Source of the DNA: an uncultured Lachnospiraceae bacterium
GTDB lineage: Bacteria; Bacillota; Clostridia; Lachnospirales; Lachnospiraceae
Direction of reading: 5' to 3'
DNA length: 64,000 nucleotides
Assembly: GCA_910585965.1 (NCBI GenBank)
Contig: CAJUHH010000009.1
Span: forward strand, 1 to 64,000
Position numbers and translations under genes: made by a program. Below, piece after piece: positions 1 through 8,070 of this stretch (the stretch's first letter is position 1; every line of letters starts with the position of its first letter). The notes below the pieces were generated by a model. The model had not been told where the DNA came from, made no database searches, and worked only from the letters and a program-made list of their open reading frames with translations.

Positions 1-2
1 GG

Positions 3-1058
3 AAAGCCCCCTACGGCTTCCATACGGAGCCAATCAAGATGGACGGTATCAACACAAAGCGGCTGGTGGTGAACCCGGAGGAAGCGGCAAATATCCGGCT
101 GATGTTTGAAATGTACGCCCAGCCGACAACCTCCTATGGGGACATTACCCGGTACTTTGCGGAACAGGGCATTTTATTTAATGGCCGGGAACTGATACGC
201 CCCACGCTGGCGCAGATGTTACGCAACCCCGTCTATGTGCAGGCGGACTTGGATGTGTACGAGTTTTTCAAGAGCCAGGGGACGGTGCTTGTCAATGACG
301 TCGCCGACTTCACGGGCATGAACGGGTGTTATCTCTATCAAGGCCGGGATGTGAAGCCGGGCAAGGCCCAAAGCCTGAAAGACCAAATGCTGGTGCTTGC
401 GCCCCATGAGGGGATTGTCCCCTCGGATATATGGCTGACCTGCCGCAAGAAGCTGATGAACAACATGAAAATCCAGTCCGCCCGGAAAGCCACCCATACA
501 TGGCTGGCGGGGAAAATCAAGTGCGGGAACTGCGGGTACGCCCTTATGAGTATCTTCAATCCCTCCGGCAGACAGTACCTCCGCTGTACGAAACGGCTGG
601 ATAACAAAAGCTGCCCCGGCTGTGGGAAAATCATCACGGCAGAACTGGAAGCGGTGGTGTACCAGCAGATGGTGAAAAAGCTGGACAGCTACAAGACACT
701 GACGGGCAGGAAAAAGGCGGCAAAGGCCAATCCCAAAATCACTGCCCTGCAAGTGGAACTTGCCCATGTGGACAGCGAGATTGAAAAGCTGGTGGACAGT
801 CTGACGGGTGCAAACAATGTGTTGCTCTCCTACGTGAATGTGAAGATAGCCGAACTGGACGGACGCAAGCAGGAACTTCTGGCGAAGATGGCGGAGTTGA
901 CCGTGGAAGCCATCAGCCCGGAACAGGTCAGCCAGATTTCCGGCTACCTCGACACTTGGAAGAACGTATCCTTTGACGACAAGCGGCGGGTGGTGGATTT
1001 GATGATTACCACCATTGCCGCCACAAGCGACAGCTTAAACATCACATGGAAAATCTGA
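3..1058 (+). CDS. Large serine recombinase, C-terminal part (5' end lies outside the window)
   Basis: This is the C-terminal part of a large serine site-specific recombinase, the class that integrates and excises ICEs, transposons such as Tn4451, and phages. The frame is open from the first bases and begins with KAPYGFHTEPIK, the block that follows the catalytic domain in this family, so the N-terminal resolvase domain with the nucleophilic serine lies to the left. A recombinase domain is followed by a zinc-ribbon (IKCGNCGY, then LRCTKR and CPGCGK) and a long coiled-coil region ending in DDKRRVVDLMI. The ATG at position 39 is internal to the protein. Base composition is more GC-rich than the following genes, which fits foreign origin. 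It is the last gene of whatever element lies to the left. The family call is secure; the element type cannot be told. Confidence 0.9.
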   Translation, partial: KAPYGFHTEPIKMDGINTKRLVVNPEEAANIRLMFEMYAQPTTSYGDITRYFAEQGILFNGRELIRPTLAQMLRNPVYVQADLDVYEFFKSQGTVLVNDVADFTGMNGCYLYQGRDVKPGKAQSLKDQMLVLAPHEGIVPSDIWLTCRKKLMNNMKIQSARKATHTWLAGKIKCGNCGYALMSIFNPSGRQYLRCTKRLDNKSCPGCGKIITAELEAVVYQQMVKKLDSYKTLTGRKKAAKANPKITALQVELAHVDSEIEKLVDSLTGANNVLLSYVNVKIAELDGRKQELLAKMAELTVEAISPEQVSQISGYLDTWKNVSFDDKRRVVDLMITTIAATSDSLNITWKI

Positions 1059-1080
1059 CGGGCATATCAGCGCCCGTCAG
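1055..1080 (+). terminator. Hairpin overlapping the recombinase stop codon
   Basis: CTGACGGGC (1055-1063) and GCCCGTCAG (1072-1080) form a perfect 9-bp stem with an 8-nt loop, and the recombinase stop TGA lies in the left arm. No T-run follows, so it may be an imperfect or factor-dependent terminator, or part of the element end. Confidence 0.45.
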
Positions 1081-1101
1081 ACCGTTACCTTGTGTAGTCC
1101 C

Positions 1102-1121
1102 TTGTAAACTGTACTTTACAA
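1102..1121. repeat. Palindrome TTGTAAA-N6-TTTACAA just after the recombinase gene
   Basis: A perfect 7-bp inverted repeat with a 6-bp centre lies about 45 bp past the recombinase stop. In elements of this class the recombinase gene often lies close to one end, so this may be part of the attachment site. That is inference: no second end is in the window. Confidence 0.35.
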
Positions 1122-1147
1122 TAGTTCACAACCATTTATATATATTT

Positions 1148-1372
1148 TTACATATTCTTTACCGCTTCTTCAAACTCCTGCTCCGTATCCACAAAATGAT
1201 AAGGCTCATACTCGCCGTACGCAGACGGGCGGCTGATTGTCACAAACTGTATCGTTTCATATCCGACAGCCTTCATCAGCTTTTCTTTAAAATCTGCCAA
1301 ATGCTGACCATGCGTTGTCTGTAATGCAAGACATCCTGCATCATTAAACTTTTTCGCAATCAGATAACACAT
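1148..1372 (-). CDS. DUF6718-type small protein
   Basis: This 74-residue protein begins MCYLIAKKFN and resembles the DUF6718 family of short Firmicute proteins, which has no known function. It has no signal peptide or membrane segment. The start is supported by a GGGAGG Shine-Dalgarno sequence about ten bases upstream. It overlaps the 3' end of the next small ORF upstream by 29 bp, which suggests a two-gene unit. It lies between the recombinase end and prfA, so it may be host DNA or cargo. The family call rests on sequence memory and is moderately sure. Confidence 0.7.
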   Translation of the reverse strand: MCYLIAKKFNDAGCLALQTTHGQHLADFKEKLMKAVGYETIQFVTISRPSAYGEYEPYHFVDTEQEFEEAVKNM

Positions 1373-1556
1373 TTTTCAACACCTCCCTAAATTCATCTTC
1401 ATTTCTGATTCTGGCATCTTCATATGCCTGACGTAACAGGCTTCCTACATGGTTTTCATATTTTCTTTTATATACATACTTATGAAGCCAGTTATTCAGT
1501 TGCCTGTCATAAAAAGTATTATACTGGATTTCTACCGGGTAATGAAAACTGCTCAT
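1344..1556 (-). CDS. Small hypothetical protein, possibly 5'-truncated
   Basis: A 70-residue ORF rich in charged and aromatic residues, with no family I recognise. It overlaps the following DUF6718-type gene by 29 bp, as translationally coupled genes do. No good Shine-Dalgarno sequence precedes the ATG, and its upstream side runs directly into the 59-bp tandem repeat made from the prfA 3' end. The original 5' region may therefore have been replaced by that rearrangement. It could be a live small gene or a remnant. Confidence 0.5.
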   Translation of the reverse strand: MSSFHYPVEIQYNTFYDRQLNNWLHKYVYKRKYENHVGSLLRQAYEDARIRNEDEFREVLKNVLSDCEKV

Positions 1557-1561
1557 CTGAT

Positions 1562-1677
1562 GGTCATGCCGACCAGGCCTATTTTAGTTTTCTCCCATTT
1601 TTAACAATTTCGCGGCCTTTGGTCATGCCGACCAGGCCTATTTTAGTTTTCTCCCATTTTTAACAATTTCGCGGCCT
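1562..1677. repeat. Tandem 59-bp direct repeat carrying the prfA 3' end
   Basis: Two identical 57-bp copies (1562-1618 and 1621-1677) are separated by TT. Each contains the last eleven or so codons of prfA, its stop codon and about 22 bp beyond. Only the 1621-1677 copy is joined to the rest of prfA. Within it, GCCGACCAGGCC (1627-1638) is the exact inverted complement of GGCCTGGTCGGC (1673-1684), so the prfA 3' end can fold into a long hairpin. Possible origins are a recombination scar, an attachment-site duplication or simple slippage. Confidence 0.85.
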
Positions 1678-2716
1678 GGTCGGCGGCGATGCAGGCATCT
1701 AGGATTTCCTGGATATCTCCGTTCATGATCTTATCCAGCTTATATAATGTCAGATTGATCCTGTGGTCCGTCACCCTTCCCTGGGGGAAATTATATGTCC
1801 TTATCTTCTCCGAACGGTCTCCAGTGCCGATCTGGCTCCGACGCAGCTCCGCTTCCGCATCGTGGGCCTTCTGCTGTTCGATATCGTATAATTTTGCACG
1901 GAGCAGGGCAAATGCTTTCGCTTTATTCTGAAGCTGGGATTTCTCGGTCTGGCTGTAGACCACAATGCCTGTAGGGTAATGAGTCAGGCGCACGGCGGAA
2001 TCCGTCGTATTGACGCACTGTCCTCCATTGCCGGAAGCCCTCATGACATCAATTCTTATATCCTTTTCATCGATTACGACATCCACATCCTCCACTTCCG
2101 GCATAACCGCTACCGTGATTGTAGATGTATGGATGCGGCCGCCGGATTCTGTTTCCGGCACACGCTGTACACGGTGTACGCCGCTTTCATACTTCAATTT
2201 GGAATAAGCCCCCTGCCCGGAAATCATGAAATTGACTTCCTTCATGCCGCCGATCCCGATCTCGTCCACATTCATCGTTTCTACCTTCCAGCGCTGGCTT
2301 TCCGCATAATGCACATACAGCCGGTACATTTCCGCAGCAAATAATGCCGCCTCGTCTCCGCCCGCTCCCGCTCTGATTTCTACGATCACGTTCTTATCAT
2401 CATTCGGGTCTTTGGGAAGAAGAAGCACCTTCAATTCCTGCTCCAGTTCCTCTACGCGTTTTTTAGAAACATTCAGCTCTTCTTTCAGCATTTCGCGCAT
2501 GTCTTCGTCATTTTCCTCTTCCAGCATCGAAAGGCTGTCTTCAATATCCTGCTTGCATTTTTTATATTCTTTGTAAGCTTCCACGATAGGGGTAAGATCG
2601 CTCTGTTCCTTCATCAGCGCACGGAAACGTTCCTGGTTGTTTGTCACCGTCGGTTCCCCCAGTTCGCTCAATATTTCTTCAAAACGAATCAATAAATCTT
2701 CTAATTTATCAAACAT
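1643..2716 (-). CDS. prfA: Peptide chain release factor 1 (RF1)
   Basis: RF1 recognises UAA and UAG in the ribosomal A site and triggers hydrolysis of peptidyl-tRNA. The protein has the universal GGQ motif in the context GNGGQCVNTTDSAVR, the PxT-type codon-recognition loop (VPETESGGRIHTS) and the class I tail. The start is placed at MFDKLEDLL, giving about 357 residues, the usual RF1 length; a further 16 upstream residues are open but lie within prmC. It overlaps the prmC stop by 8 bp, so the methylase gene precedes its own substrate, as in many bacteria. The extreme 3' end is duplicated downstream (see repeat). Confidence 0.97.
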   Translation of the reverse strand: MFDKLEDLLIRFEEILSELGEPTVTNNQERFRALMKEQSDLTPIVEAYKEYKKCKQDIEDSLSMLEEENDEDMREMLKEELNVSKKRVEELEQELKVLLLPKDPNDDKNVIVEIRAGAGGDEAALFAAEMYRLYVHYAESQRWKVETMNVDEIGIGGMKEVNFMISGQGAYSKLKYESGVHRVQRVPETESGGRIHTSTITVAVMPEVEDVDVVIDEKDIRIDVMRASGNGGQCVNTTDSAVRLTHYPTGIVVYSQTEKSQLQNKAKAFALLRAKLYDIEQQKAHDAEAELRRSQIGTGDRSEKIRTYNFPQGRVTDHRINLTLYKLDKIMNGDIQEILDACIAADQAAKLLKMGEN

Positions 2717-3590
2717 GCCTCTCCATTCCTTTCCATCCATAGACAACCCTGTCCAGTCCGGCAAAATCTTTCACAACTGTAATATCCCGATATCCGTTCC
2801 CTTCCATCATATGCCTTACCTCTTCCGCCTGGTCATATCCGACCTCAAAAAACAGATATCCGCCGCTTCTCAAAAATCCATATGCCTCTGCCGCTATCCT
2901 GCGGTAAAAGAAAAGTCCGTCTTCCTTCCCGTCAAGAGCCTCCATCGGTTCGTAATCCCTTACTTCTTCCATCAAACCGGAAATCACTCCTGTCGGTATA
3001 TAGGGAGGGTTGGAAACAATCATATCATAGGTTCCCTCTATCTTATCAAATAAATCACTCTTTATCCACCGTATCAAAGAATCGCCTGCAAAATCCGACG
3101 CATTTTCCCTCTGTCCGGCCAAACGCCGGGCATTCTTCCCTGCCACCTCCAGGGCTTCCTGCGATATGTCCGCCCCTACGCCGGAACAACCGTTGGAATA
3201 GTGCAAAAGGCTCAACAGAATGCATCCGGAGCCGGTACACATATCCAGTATATCCATTCCGTCATGAAGAAAACGAAGCGCCTCCTCCACCAGGATCTCC
3301 GTATCCTGCCTTGGAATAAGCACATGCTCGTTCACTTCAAAAACAAGCCCCATGAATTCCTGTTCGCCAGTGATGTATTGCAAAGGAACATGCTGCTTTC
3401 TTTTTTTTATATATTCCTGATATGCATTCTTATCTTCATCCTGCACATCCCGTTCCCCATGGACAAGCAGATCATTCCTGTCGGTATGGCAGACATGCTC
3501 TAACAGCAGCCTGGCATCCAGCAGGCTTTCTTCTATCCCTGCTGCCATTAATTCCCGGACACCATAGTCATATAATGCTTTATATTTCAT
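2709..3590 (-). CDS. prmC: Release factor glutamine methyltransferase
   Basis: PrmC methylates the glutamine of the GGQ motif in RF1 and RF2 using S-adenosylmethionine. The Rossmann-fold methyltransferase motif ILDMCTGSGCILLSLL and the signature SNPPYIPTG are both present. The start is placed at MKYKALYDYG (about 293 residues). The reading frame extends 29 residues further upstream, but that stretch is basic, unlike the family, and overlaps yqhQ. The gene overlaps yqhQ by 11 bp and prfA by 8 bp, which indicates tight translational coupling in one operon. Confidence 0.96.
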   Translation of the reverse strand: MKYKALYDYGVRELMAAGIEESLLDARLLLEHVCHTDRNDLLVHGERDVQDEDKNAYQEYIKKRKQHVPLQYITGEQEFMGLVFEVNEHVLIPRQDTEILVEEALRFLHDGMDILDMCTGSGCILLSLLHYSNGCSGVGADISQEALEVAGKNARRLAGQRENASDFAGDSLIRWIKSDLFDKIEGTYDMIVSNPPYIPTGVISGLMEEVRDYEPMEALDGKEDGLFFYRRIAAEAYGFLRSGGYLFFEVGYDQAEEVRHMMEGNGYRDITVVKDFAGLDRVVYGWKGMERHV

Positions 3591-4620
3591 CTGTGCTTTC
3601 TTTCTGCTCTTCTTCTCCCGGCTCTTCCTCCTCATCCGCTTCGCTGCCATCGACCAGCCAGGAATCGTCGATCTCATAACCGAAAGTAGCTTTCAAATAC
3701 GCTTTCCAGTCAAATACCGCTTCTACCGAAGCGATCGCTACCAGGATCATATCCTCGTCCGGCTCCCTGGTCGTCAGCCTTTGCAGAAACATGCCTGGAG
3801 CCGAAAGAATATTGACAAAAAAATTATCGCTTCTGCCCGCCAGACGGATAATTTCATAGGAGATCCCCGCAATAACCGGAATCAGCGCTACACGCAAAAG
3901 GACGCGCAAGACCGGCTGCTCCACCCGGATAAAAAAGAATACAATAATGCTGACAAAAACTACGAAAAACAAAAAGCTCGTTCCGCACCTTTTATGAAGC
4001 CTCGAACTGCGCATCGCATTGTGGACCGTCAGCGGCCTTCCTTTTTCAATACAATTAATACACTTATGTTCTGCGCCATGGTATTGGTACAAGCGCTTGA
4101 TATCCTTCATCGCCGTTATCGCCACAATATAACCGATAAATATAAGGATCCGTATGCCTCCCTCTATCATTGCCATCAGCGAGGCATTGCGGATATATTC
4201 CTCAAAGAGGGAGCTGATAAAATAAGGAAGCACCATAAAAATCGCAACCGCCAGCAAAATCGACACTGCGGTGACAATACCCATCATTACATTCTCCGCT
4301 TTTTCCTTAAAGACCTTTTGAAAAACTTTATCCGCCGCCGTTTCTTTTGCTTCCTCATCCTCATAGAAAGACACGGAATGGTTCAACGATCTCATTCCCA
4401 ATATCATGGAATCGAGAAAGTTAAAAACTCCGCGGATAAAAGGAATTTTTTTCCATATGCTTCCTTCCATCACGCCCTTATATACATCCACCTCGATATC
4501 AATCTCTCCATTCGGTTTCCGTACGGCAACGGCATACTGTTCTTTATTTTTCATCATTACGCCTTCCAGCACTGCCTGTCCGCCAATGCCGGAATAACGG
4601 CCACCTTTATCTTTTTTCAT
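3580..4620 (-). CDS. yqhQ: DUF1385 family membrane protein (YqhQ)
   Basis: A 346-residue protein of the DUF1385/YqhQ family, a conserved Firmicute membrane protein without an assigned activity. It opens with GGQAVLEGVMM, the family signature, and has YHGAEHKCINCIEKG in the middle. At least four hydrophobic segments are visible (roughly residues 115-140, 155-175, 215-235 and 238-260). The tail is strongly acidic (DEEEEPGEEEQ). A Shine-Dalgarno AGGA precedes the ATG. It usually neighbours prmC and rpmE, as here; a terminator separates it from rpmE. Confidence 0.9.
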   Translation of the reverse strand: MKKDKGGRYSGIGGQAVLEGVMMKNKEQYAVAVRKPNGEIDIEVDVYKGVMEGSIWKKIPFIRGVFNFLDSMILGMRSLNHSVSFYEDEEAKETAADKVFQKVFKEKAENVMMGIVTAVSILLAVAIFMVLPYFISSLFEEYIRNASLMAMIEGGIRILIFIGYIVAITAMKDIKRLYQYHGAEHKCINCIEKGRPLTVHNAMRSSRLHKRCGTSFLFFVVFVSIIVFFFIRVEQPVLRVLLRVALIPVIAGISYEIIRLAGRSDNFFVNILSAPGMFLQRLTTREPDEDMILVAIASVEAVFDWKAYLKATFGYEIDDSWLVDGSEADEEEEPGEEEQKESTDEI

Positions 4621-4653
4621 ATTTTCTTTTCCTGCTGATATTTCCTATTATTT

Positions 4654-4679
4654 AAAAAAGAGTGCGAAGCACTCTTTTT
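4654..4679 (-). terminator. Intrinsic terminator after rpmE
   Basis: GAGTGC and GCACTC form a stem with a TTC loop, flanked by A- and T-runs, so it would work in either direction. Transcription from rpmE meets it before yqhQ. Confidence 0.85.
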
Positions 4680-4709
4680 AGACATTTTATTCGCAACGCC
4701 GCAACGGGA

Positions 4710-4916
4710 TTAGTTCTGTCCAACGCCATATTTTCTGTTGAACTTATCAATACGTCCGTCAGCTCTTACTGTCTTCTGCTGGCCAGTATAGAACGAATGG
4801 CATTTTGAACAAACTTCCACATGAATCTCCGGTTTGGTAGAACCAGTTACAAATGTGTTCCCACAGTTGCATGTTACAGTTGCCTGATAATACTTAGGAT
4901 GGATTCCTTCTTTCAT
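4710..4916 (-). CDS. rpmE: 50S ribosomal protein L31 (zinc-binding type)
   Basis: L31 is a small protein of the large ribosomal subunit. This copy begins MKEGIHPKYYQ and has the cysteine pairs CNC and CSKC, so it is the zinc-containing C+ form. The ATG at 4916 gives 68 residues, the usual length, and has AGAGAGGTG at proper spacing; an in-frame GTG three codons upstream lies within that Shine-Dalgarno region and is less likely. It has its own promoter and terminator. C+ forms are often paired with a zinc-free paralogue elsewhere; none is in this window. Confidence 0.95.
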   Translation of the reverse strand: MKEGIHPKYYQATVTCNCGNTFVTGSTKPEIHVEVCSKCHSFYTGQQKTVRADGRIDKFNRKYGVGQN

Positions 4917-5013
4917 CTTTTTCACCTCTCTATAGTAAATTAAGTCGTTCTGCGTTCTTATCTATTGATCTAAATAAGCTACCGCCGTTGACTATTAACC
5001 AAACAGCTTTTTT

Positions 5014-5042
5014 ATTTTAACACAGCTTAACATATCATGCAA
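5014..5042 (-). promoter_or_regulatory. Sigma-A-type promoter of rpmE
   Basis: On the minus strand, TTGCAT (-35) is followed after 17 bp by TAAAAT (-10), about 95 bp upstream of the rpmE ATG. The leader is short; no T-box or other riboswitch signature was seen. Confidence 0.65.
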
Positions 5043-5050
5043 GCAATTTC

Positions 5051-6634
5051 TTATAAAAACTTAATCTTTTTCACAATCTGGACAAACTCCATATTGTTTC
5101 TCGTTTTGGAAAACACATCCAATATCTTGTCTACCGCCTCTTCCGGCTTCAGGCCGTTCAAAGCCTTACGCATAATATTGATCGCTTCCTGCTCCTCGGA
5201 AGAAAGCAGCAGGTCTTCCCTTCTCGTGCTGGACTTAGGGATATCAATCGCCGGAAATACCCTGCGCTCCGATAATTTGCGGTCCAGAACCAGTTCCATA
5301 TTGCCGGTTCCTTTGAATTCCTCGTAAACGACATCATCCATCTTGCTCCCTGTCTCCACCAGCGCCGTTGCAAGGATCGTCAGGCTTCCGCCGCCGCGCA
5401 TATTCCTGGCCGCTCCAAAAAACCGTTTCGGCATATGCAGGGCCGCCGGGTCAAGGCCGCCGGACAAAGTCCTTCCGCTGGGCGGAACGGTAAGGTTATA
5501 AGCCCTTGTCAGCCGGGTAATGCTGTCTAACAATATCATGACATCTTTTTTATGCTCCACCAGGCGCTTTGCCCGTTCAATTACCATCTCCGACACCCGT
5601 TTGTGATGCTCCGGCAGCTCATCAAAGGTGGAATAGATCACTTCCACATTCGGCCCTTCAATCGCCTCTTTAATATCCGTCACTTCTTCCGGCCGTTCAT
5701 CGATCAAAAGGATGATCAGATGCACTTCCGGGGAATTTCTTTTCACAGACTTGGCCACTTCTTTTAGCAAAGTCGTTTTCCCCGCTTTCGGCTGGGACAC
5801 GATCATTCCTCTTTGTCCCTTTCCCACCGGGCTGATCAAATCCATAATGCGCATTGCCACGGAAGCCCCCGGCGTTTCCAGATTCAGCCGCTCATTCGGA
5901 AAGATCGGCGTCATATCTTCGAAATTGCATCTCTTTACTGCCACGTCAGGACTATAGCCGTTGACCGTCTTTACATATAATAAAGCGCTGAATTTTTCGC
6001 TTTGTGTCTTAATTCTTGTATTACCTTCCAGAATATCCCCTGTTTTCAGATTGAAACGCCGGATCTGGCTCGGAGCGACATAAACATCATTCTCTCCTGG
6101 AAGGTAATTTTCACAGCGGATAAAGCCGTAACCGTCCGGCATCACTTCCAGAATGCCATGCGCGGTTATCCCGCTGTCCAGGTCTGACGGATATTTTTCT
6201 GCCGGAGCCTTTTCCTGCTGGATCTTCTCAGCCGGGATTTTTTCCGTCTGGTTTCTATTCTGCGGATTTTTATCTGACAGATTTTTATCTGACAGATTTC
6301 TATCTGACAGATTTTTATCTGATGAGAAACGCTCTTCCTCTTTTGGCGTTTCCCCTTTGTATTCTCGGCGCGGCTGTCCCTCCTGTCGATTCTCCGCTGC
6401 CTTTTTTTCCTCCGGCGGATTCTTCTGAAAATGCTTTGCTGCCGTTTTCCTTGCCCTGACAGGCTTGTCAGCAGCCGGTGCCTGGCGGTCGCCCATATCC
6501 TTCTCTTTCTCATCCTCTAAAAGCATAGCTTCAATGATCTCCGCTTTTTTCATTCCGGATGTTCCTTTCATTCCCCTGGCTTTCGCAATCTCTTTCAGAT
6601 CCACAAGCGCCAGCGATTCATACTTTTCTCTCAT
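5051..6634 (-). CDS. rho: Transcription termination factor Rho
   Basis: Rho is the hexameric RNA helicase that ends transcription of untranslated RNA. A Rho_N helical domain (residues 1-40) is followed by a long hydrophilic insertion (about 41-153), the RNA-binding cold-shock-like domain (HGILEVMPDGYGFIR onward) and the ATPase domain. Walker A is SQPKAGKTT near residue 280 and the Walker B region is LIILLIDERPEE. The length of 527 is about 100 more than the enterobacterial form, all of it in the insertion, which contains four tandem SDKNL-type pentapeptides (105-124) and an EKIPAEK/EKAPAEK stretch. A GGAGGAG Shine-Dalgarno precedes the ATG. Confidence 0.97.
   Translation of the reverse strand: MREKYESLALVDLKEIAKARGMKGTSGMKKAEIIEAMLLEDEKEKDMGDRQAPAADKPVRARKTAAKHFQKNPPEEKKAAENRQEGQPRREYKGETPKEEERFSSDKNLSDRNLSDKNLSDKNPQNRNQTEKIPAEKIQQEKAPAEKYPSDLDSGITAHGILEVMPDGYGFIRCENYLPGENDVYVAPSQIRRFNLKTGDILEGNTRIKTQSEKFSALLYVKTVNGYSPDVAVKRCNFEDMTPIFPNERLNLETPGASVAMRIMDLISPVGKGQRGMIVSQPKAGKTTLLKEVAKSVKRNSPEVHLIILLIDERPEEVTDIKEAIEGPNVEVIYSTFDELPEHHKRVSEMVIERAKRLVEHKKDVMILLDSITRLTRAYNLTVPPSGRTLSGGLDPAALHMPKRFFGAARNMRGGGSLTILATALVETGSKMDDVVYEEFKGTGNMELVLDRKLSERRVFPAIDIPKSSTRREDLLLSSEEQEAINIMRKALNGLKPEEAVDKILDVFSKTRNNMEFVQIVKKIKFL
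6266..6325. repeat. Four 15-bp tandem repeats within rho
   Basis: ATTTTTATCTGACAG occurs twice exactly (6266-6280, 6281-6295), then with one change (6296-6310) and once more degenerate (6311-6325). On the coding strand it encodes S-D-K/R-N-L. Being a multiple of three, it can expand or contract without a frameshift. Confidence 0.9.
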
Positions 6635-6794
6635 AAACTCCTCCGTTTTCTTATTTCAACGGGCAAACAATCTATCTTTATGTAACAGCAGACACCTTGC
6701 CTCGCCTTAAATATTAAAATGATTTCTTTCGTTCCTGGGGTTTTATAGCTGATATGTGAATGGAATTGCTAATATACACTATCTGTTGCCCCTC

Positions 6795-6823
6795 ATTATA
6801 CAACAGCTTTCCCGAAATAGGAA
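6795..6823 (-). promoter_or_regulatory. Possible rho promoter
   Basis: A perfect TATAAT (minus strand, 6795-6800) lies about 160 bp upstream of rho, but the -35 at 17 bp is poor (TTCCTA). It is back to back with the malic enzyme promoter. The long leader would allow Rho autoregulation, which is inference. Confidence 0.35.
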
Positions 6824-6831
6824 GTCCTTTC

Positions 6832-6860
6832 TTGCAATTCGGTTTTAAATATTATATGAT
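6832..6860 (+). promoter_or_regulatory. Sigma-A-type promoter of the malic enzyme gene
   Basis: TTGCAA (6832-6837) and TATGAT (6855-6860) are separated by 17 bp, about 55 bp upstream of the ATG at 6915. Confidence 0.7.
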
Positions 6861-6914
6861 AATTCCAGCATAAAAAGCGCCGGGCTCCAAAGCCGCGCGG
6901 AAACGAGGTCAACT

Positions 6915-8066
6915 ATGAACATAAATGAAAAAGCATTATTGCTTCACCAACAATGGAACGGCAAGCTGGAAACTGTATCCAAAACCCCTGTCAGATCCAG
7001 GGAAGACCTTTCCCTTGCCTATACGCCCGGCGTTGCCGAACCGTGCCGGAAAATTGCGGAGAATAAAGAAGAAGCTTATACTTATACGATCAAATCGAAC
7101 ACCATCGCCGTCATTTCCGATGGAAGCGCTGTCCTCGGCCTGGGCAATATCGGTCCTTATGCGGCTATGCCTGTCATGGAAGGCAAAGCCGTTTTATTCA
7201 AGGAATTCGGCGGAGTAAACGCCGTACCTATCTGTCTGGATACCCAGGATACAGAAGAAATTATTAAAACCATTTCCTATCTGGCTCCTGGATTCGGCGG
7301 CATCAATCTGGAAGATATCAGCGCCCCCCGCTGCTTTGAAATTGAAGAACGGCTGAAAGCCATGCTGGATATCCCCGTATTCCACGACGACCAGCACGGC
7401 ACGGCGATCGTCGTCCTGGCGGGAATTATCAATGCCTTAAAAGTAACCGGGAAGAAAAAGGAATCGTGCAAAGTCGTCGTAAACGGTGCAGGAAGCGCCG
7501 GCATCGCCATTGCCAGACTGCTCCTTACATATGGTTTCCCCAATATTATTTTGTGCGATAAGGCTGGTATTATTTCCAGACAAAGCGAAGGCCTGAACTG
7601 GATGCAGGAAAAAATGGCAGCTGTCACCAACCCTGCGGGCGAAACCGGGAGTCTTTCCGATGCTTTGAAAAATGCCGATATTTTTGTGGGCGTATCCGCG
7701 CCCGGCATCGTAACGAAAGAAATGGTCGCTTCCATGAACGCGGATTCCATCCTTTTCGCCATGGCAAATCCAGTTCCAGAGATCATGCCCGACTTGGCAA
7801 AAGAAGCCGGTGCAAGGATTGTGGGGACAGGGCGCAGCGATTTCCCCAACCAGATCAACAACGTCGTTGTTTTTCCTGGTATTTTTAAAGGAGCTCTGGA
7901 AGGACGCGCCGCGCAGATCACGGAAGAAATGAAACTGGCGGCAGCCGAAGCCATCGCCCGCCTGATTCCCGATCATGAACTGAACGAAAACAATATTATG
8001 CCGGAAGCCTTCAACCCCATGGTGGCCGAAGCGGTGGCCGAGGCGGTCAAATCCCATATTCGGTGA
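6915..8066 (+). CDS. NAD(P)-dependent malic enzyme
   Basis: Malic enzyme oxidatively decarboxylates malate to pyruvate and CO2, reducing NAD(P)+. This 383-residue protein is the short bacterial form. Visible landmarks are SLAYTPGVAEPC with catalytic Tyr36, SDGSAVLGLGNIGP, MEGKAVLFKEF with the probable catalytic Lys91, the metal site FHDDQHGTAIV and the Rossmann motif VVNGAGSAGIAIARLL. A GAGG Shine-Dalgarno lies six bases before the ATG. It is first in a three-gene plus-strand unit; the radical SAM gene begins 4 bp after its stop. NAD versus NADP preference cannot be read from the sequence with certainty. Confidence 0.94.
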   Translation: MNINEKALLLHQQWNGKLETVSKTPVRSREDLSLAYTPGVAEPCRKIAENKEEAYTYTIKSNTIAVISDGSAVLGLGNIGPYAAMPVMEGKAVLFKEFGGVNAVPICLDTQDTEEIIKTISYLAPGFGGINLEDISAPRCFEIEERLKAMLDIPVFHDDQHGTAIVVLAGIINALKVTGKKKESCKVVVNGAGSAGIAIARLLLTYGFPNIILCDKAGIISRQSEGLNWMQEKMAAVTNPAGETGSLSDALKNADIFVGVSAPGIVTKEMVASMNADSILFAMANPVPEIMPDLAKEAGARIVGTGRSDFPNQINNVVVFPGIFKGALEGRAAQITEEMKLAAAEAIARLIPDHELNENNIMPEAFNPMVAEAVAEAVKSHIR

Positions 8067-8070
8067 TAAG

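Noticed and set aside
219..767. A 182-codon open frame on the minus strand within the recombinase gene
   Set aside because: It is antisense to a well-recognised recombinase, lacks a Shine-Dalgarno and resembles no family.
1643..1720. Programmed frameshift near the prfA end
   Set aside because: Such frameshifts are known in RF2 (prfB), and this frame is uninterrupted.
3781..4638. A 285-codon plus-strand ORF
   Set aside because: It lies antisense to yqhQ and its content is that of a complementary-strand artefact.
6266..6325. Possible CRISPR or regulatory repeat array
   Set aside because: The 15-bp units are contiguous, in frame, without spacers and encode SDKNL repeats of Rho.
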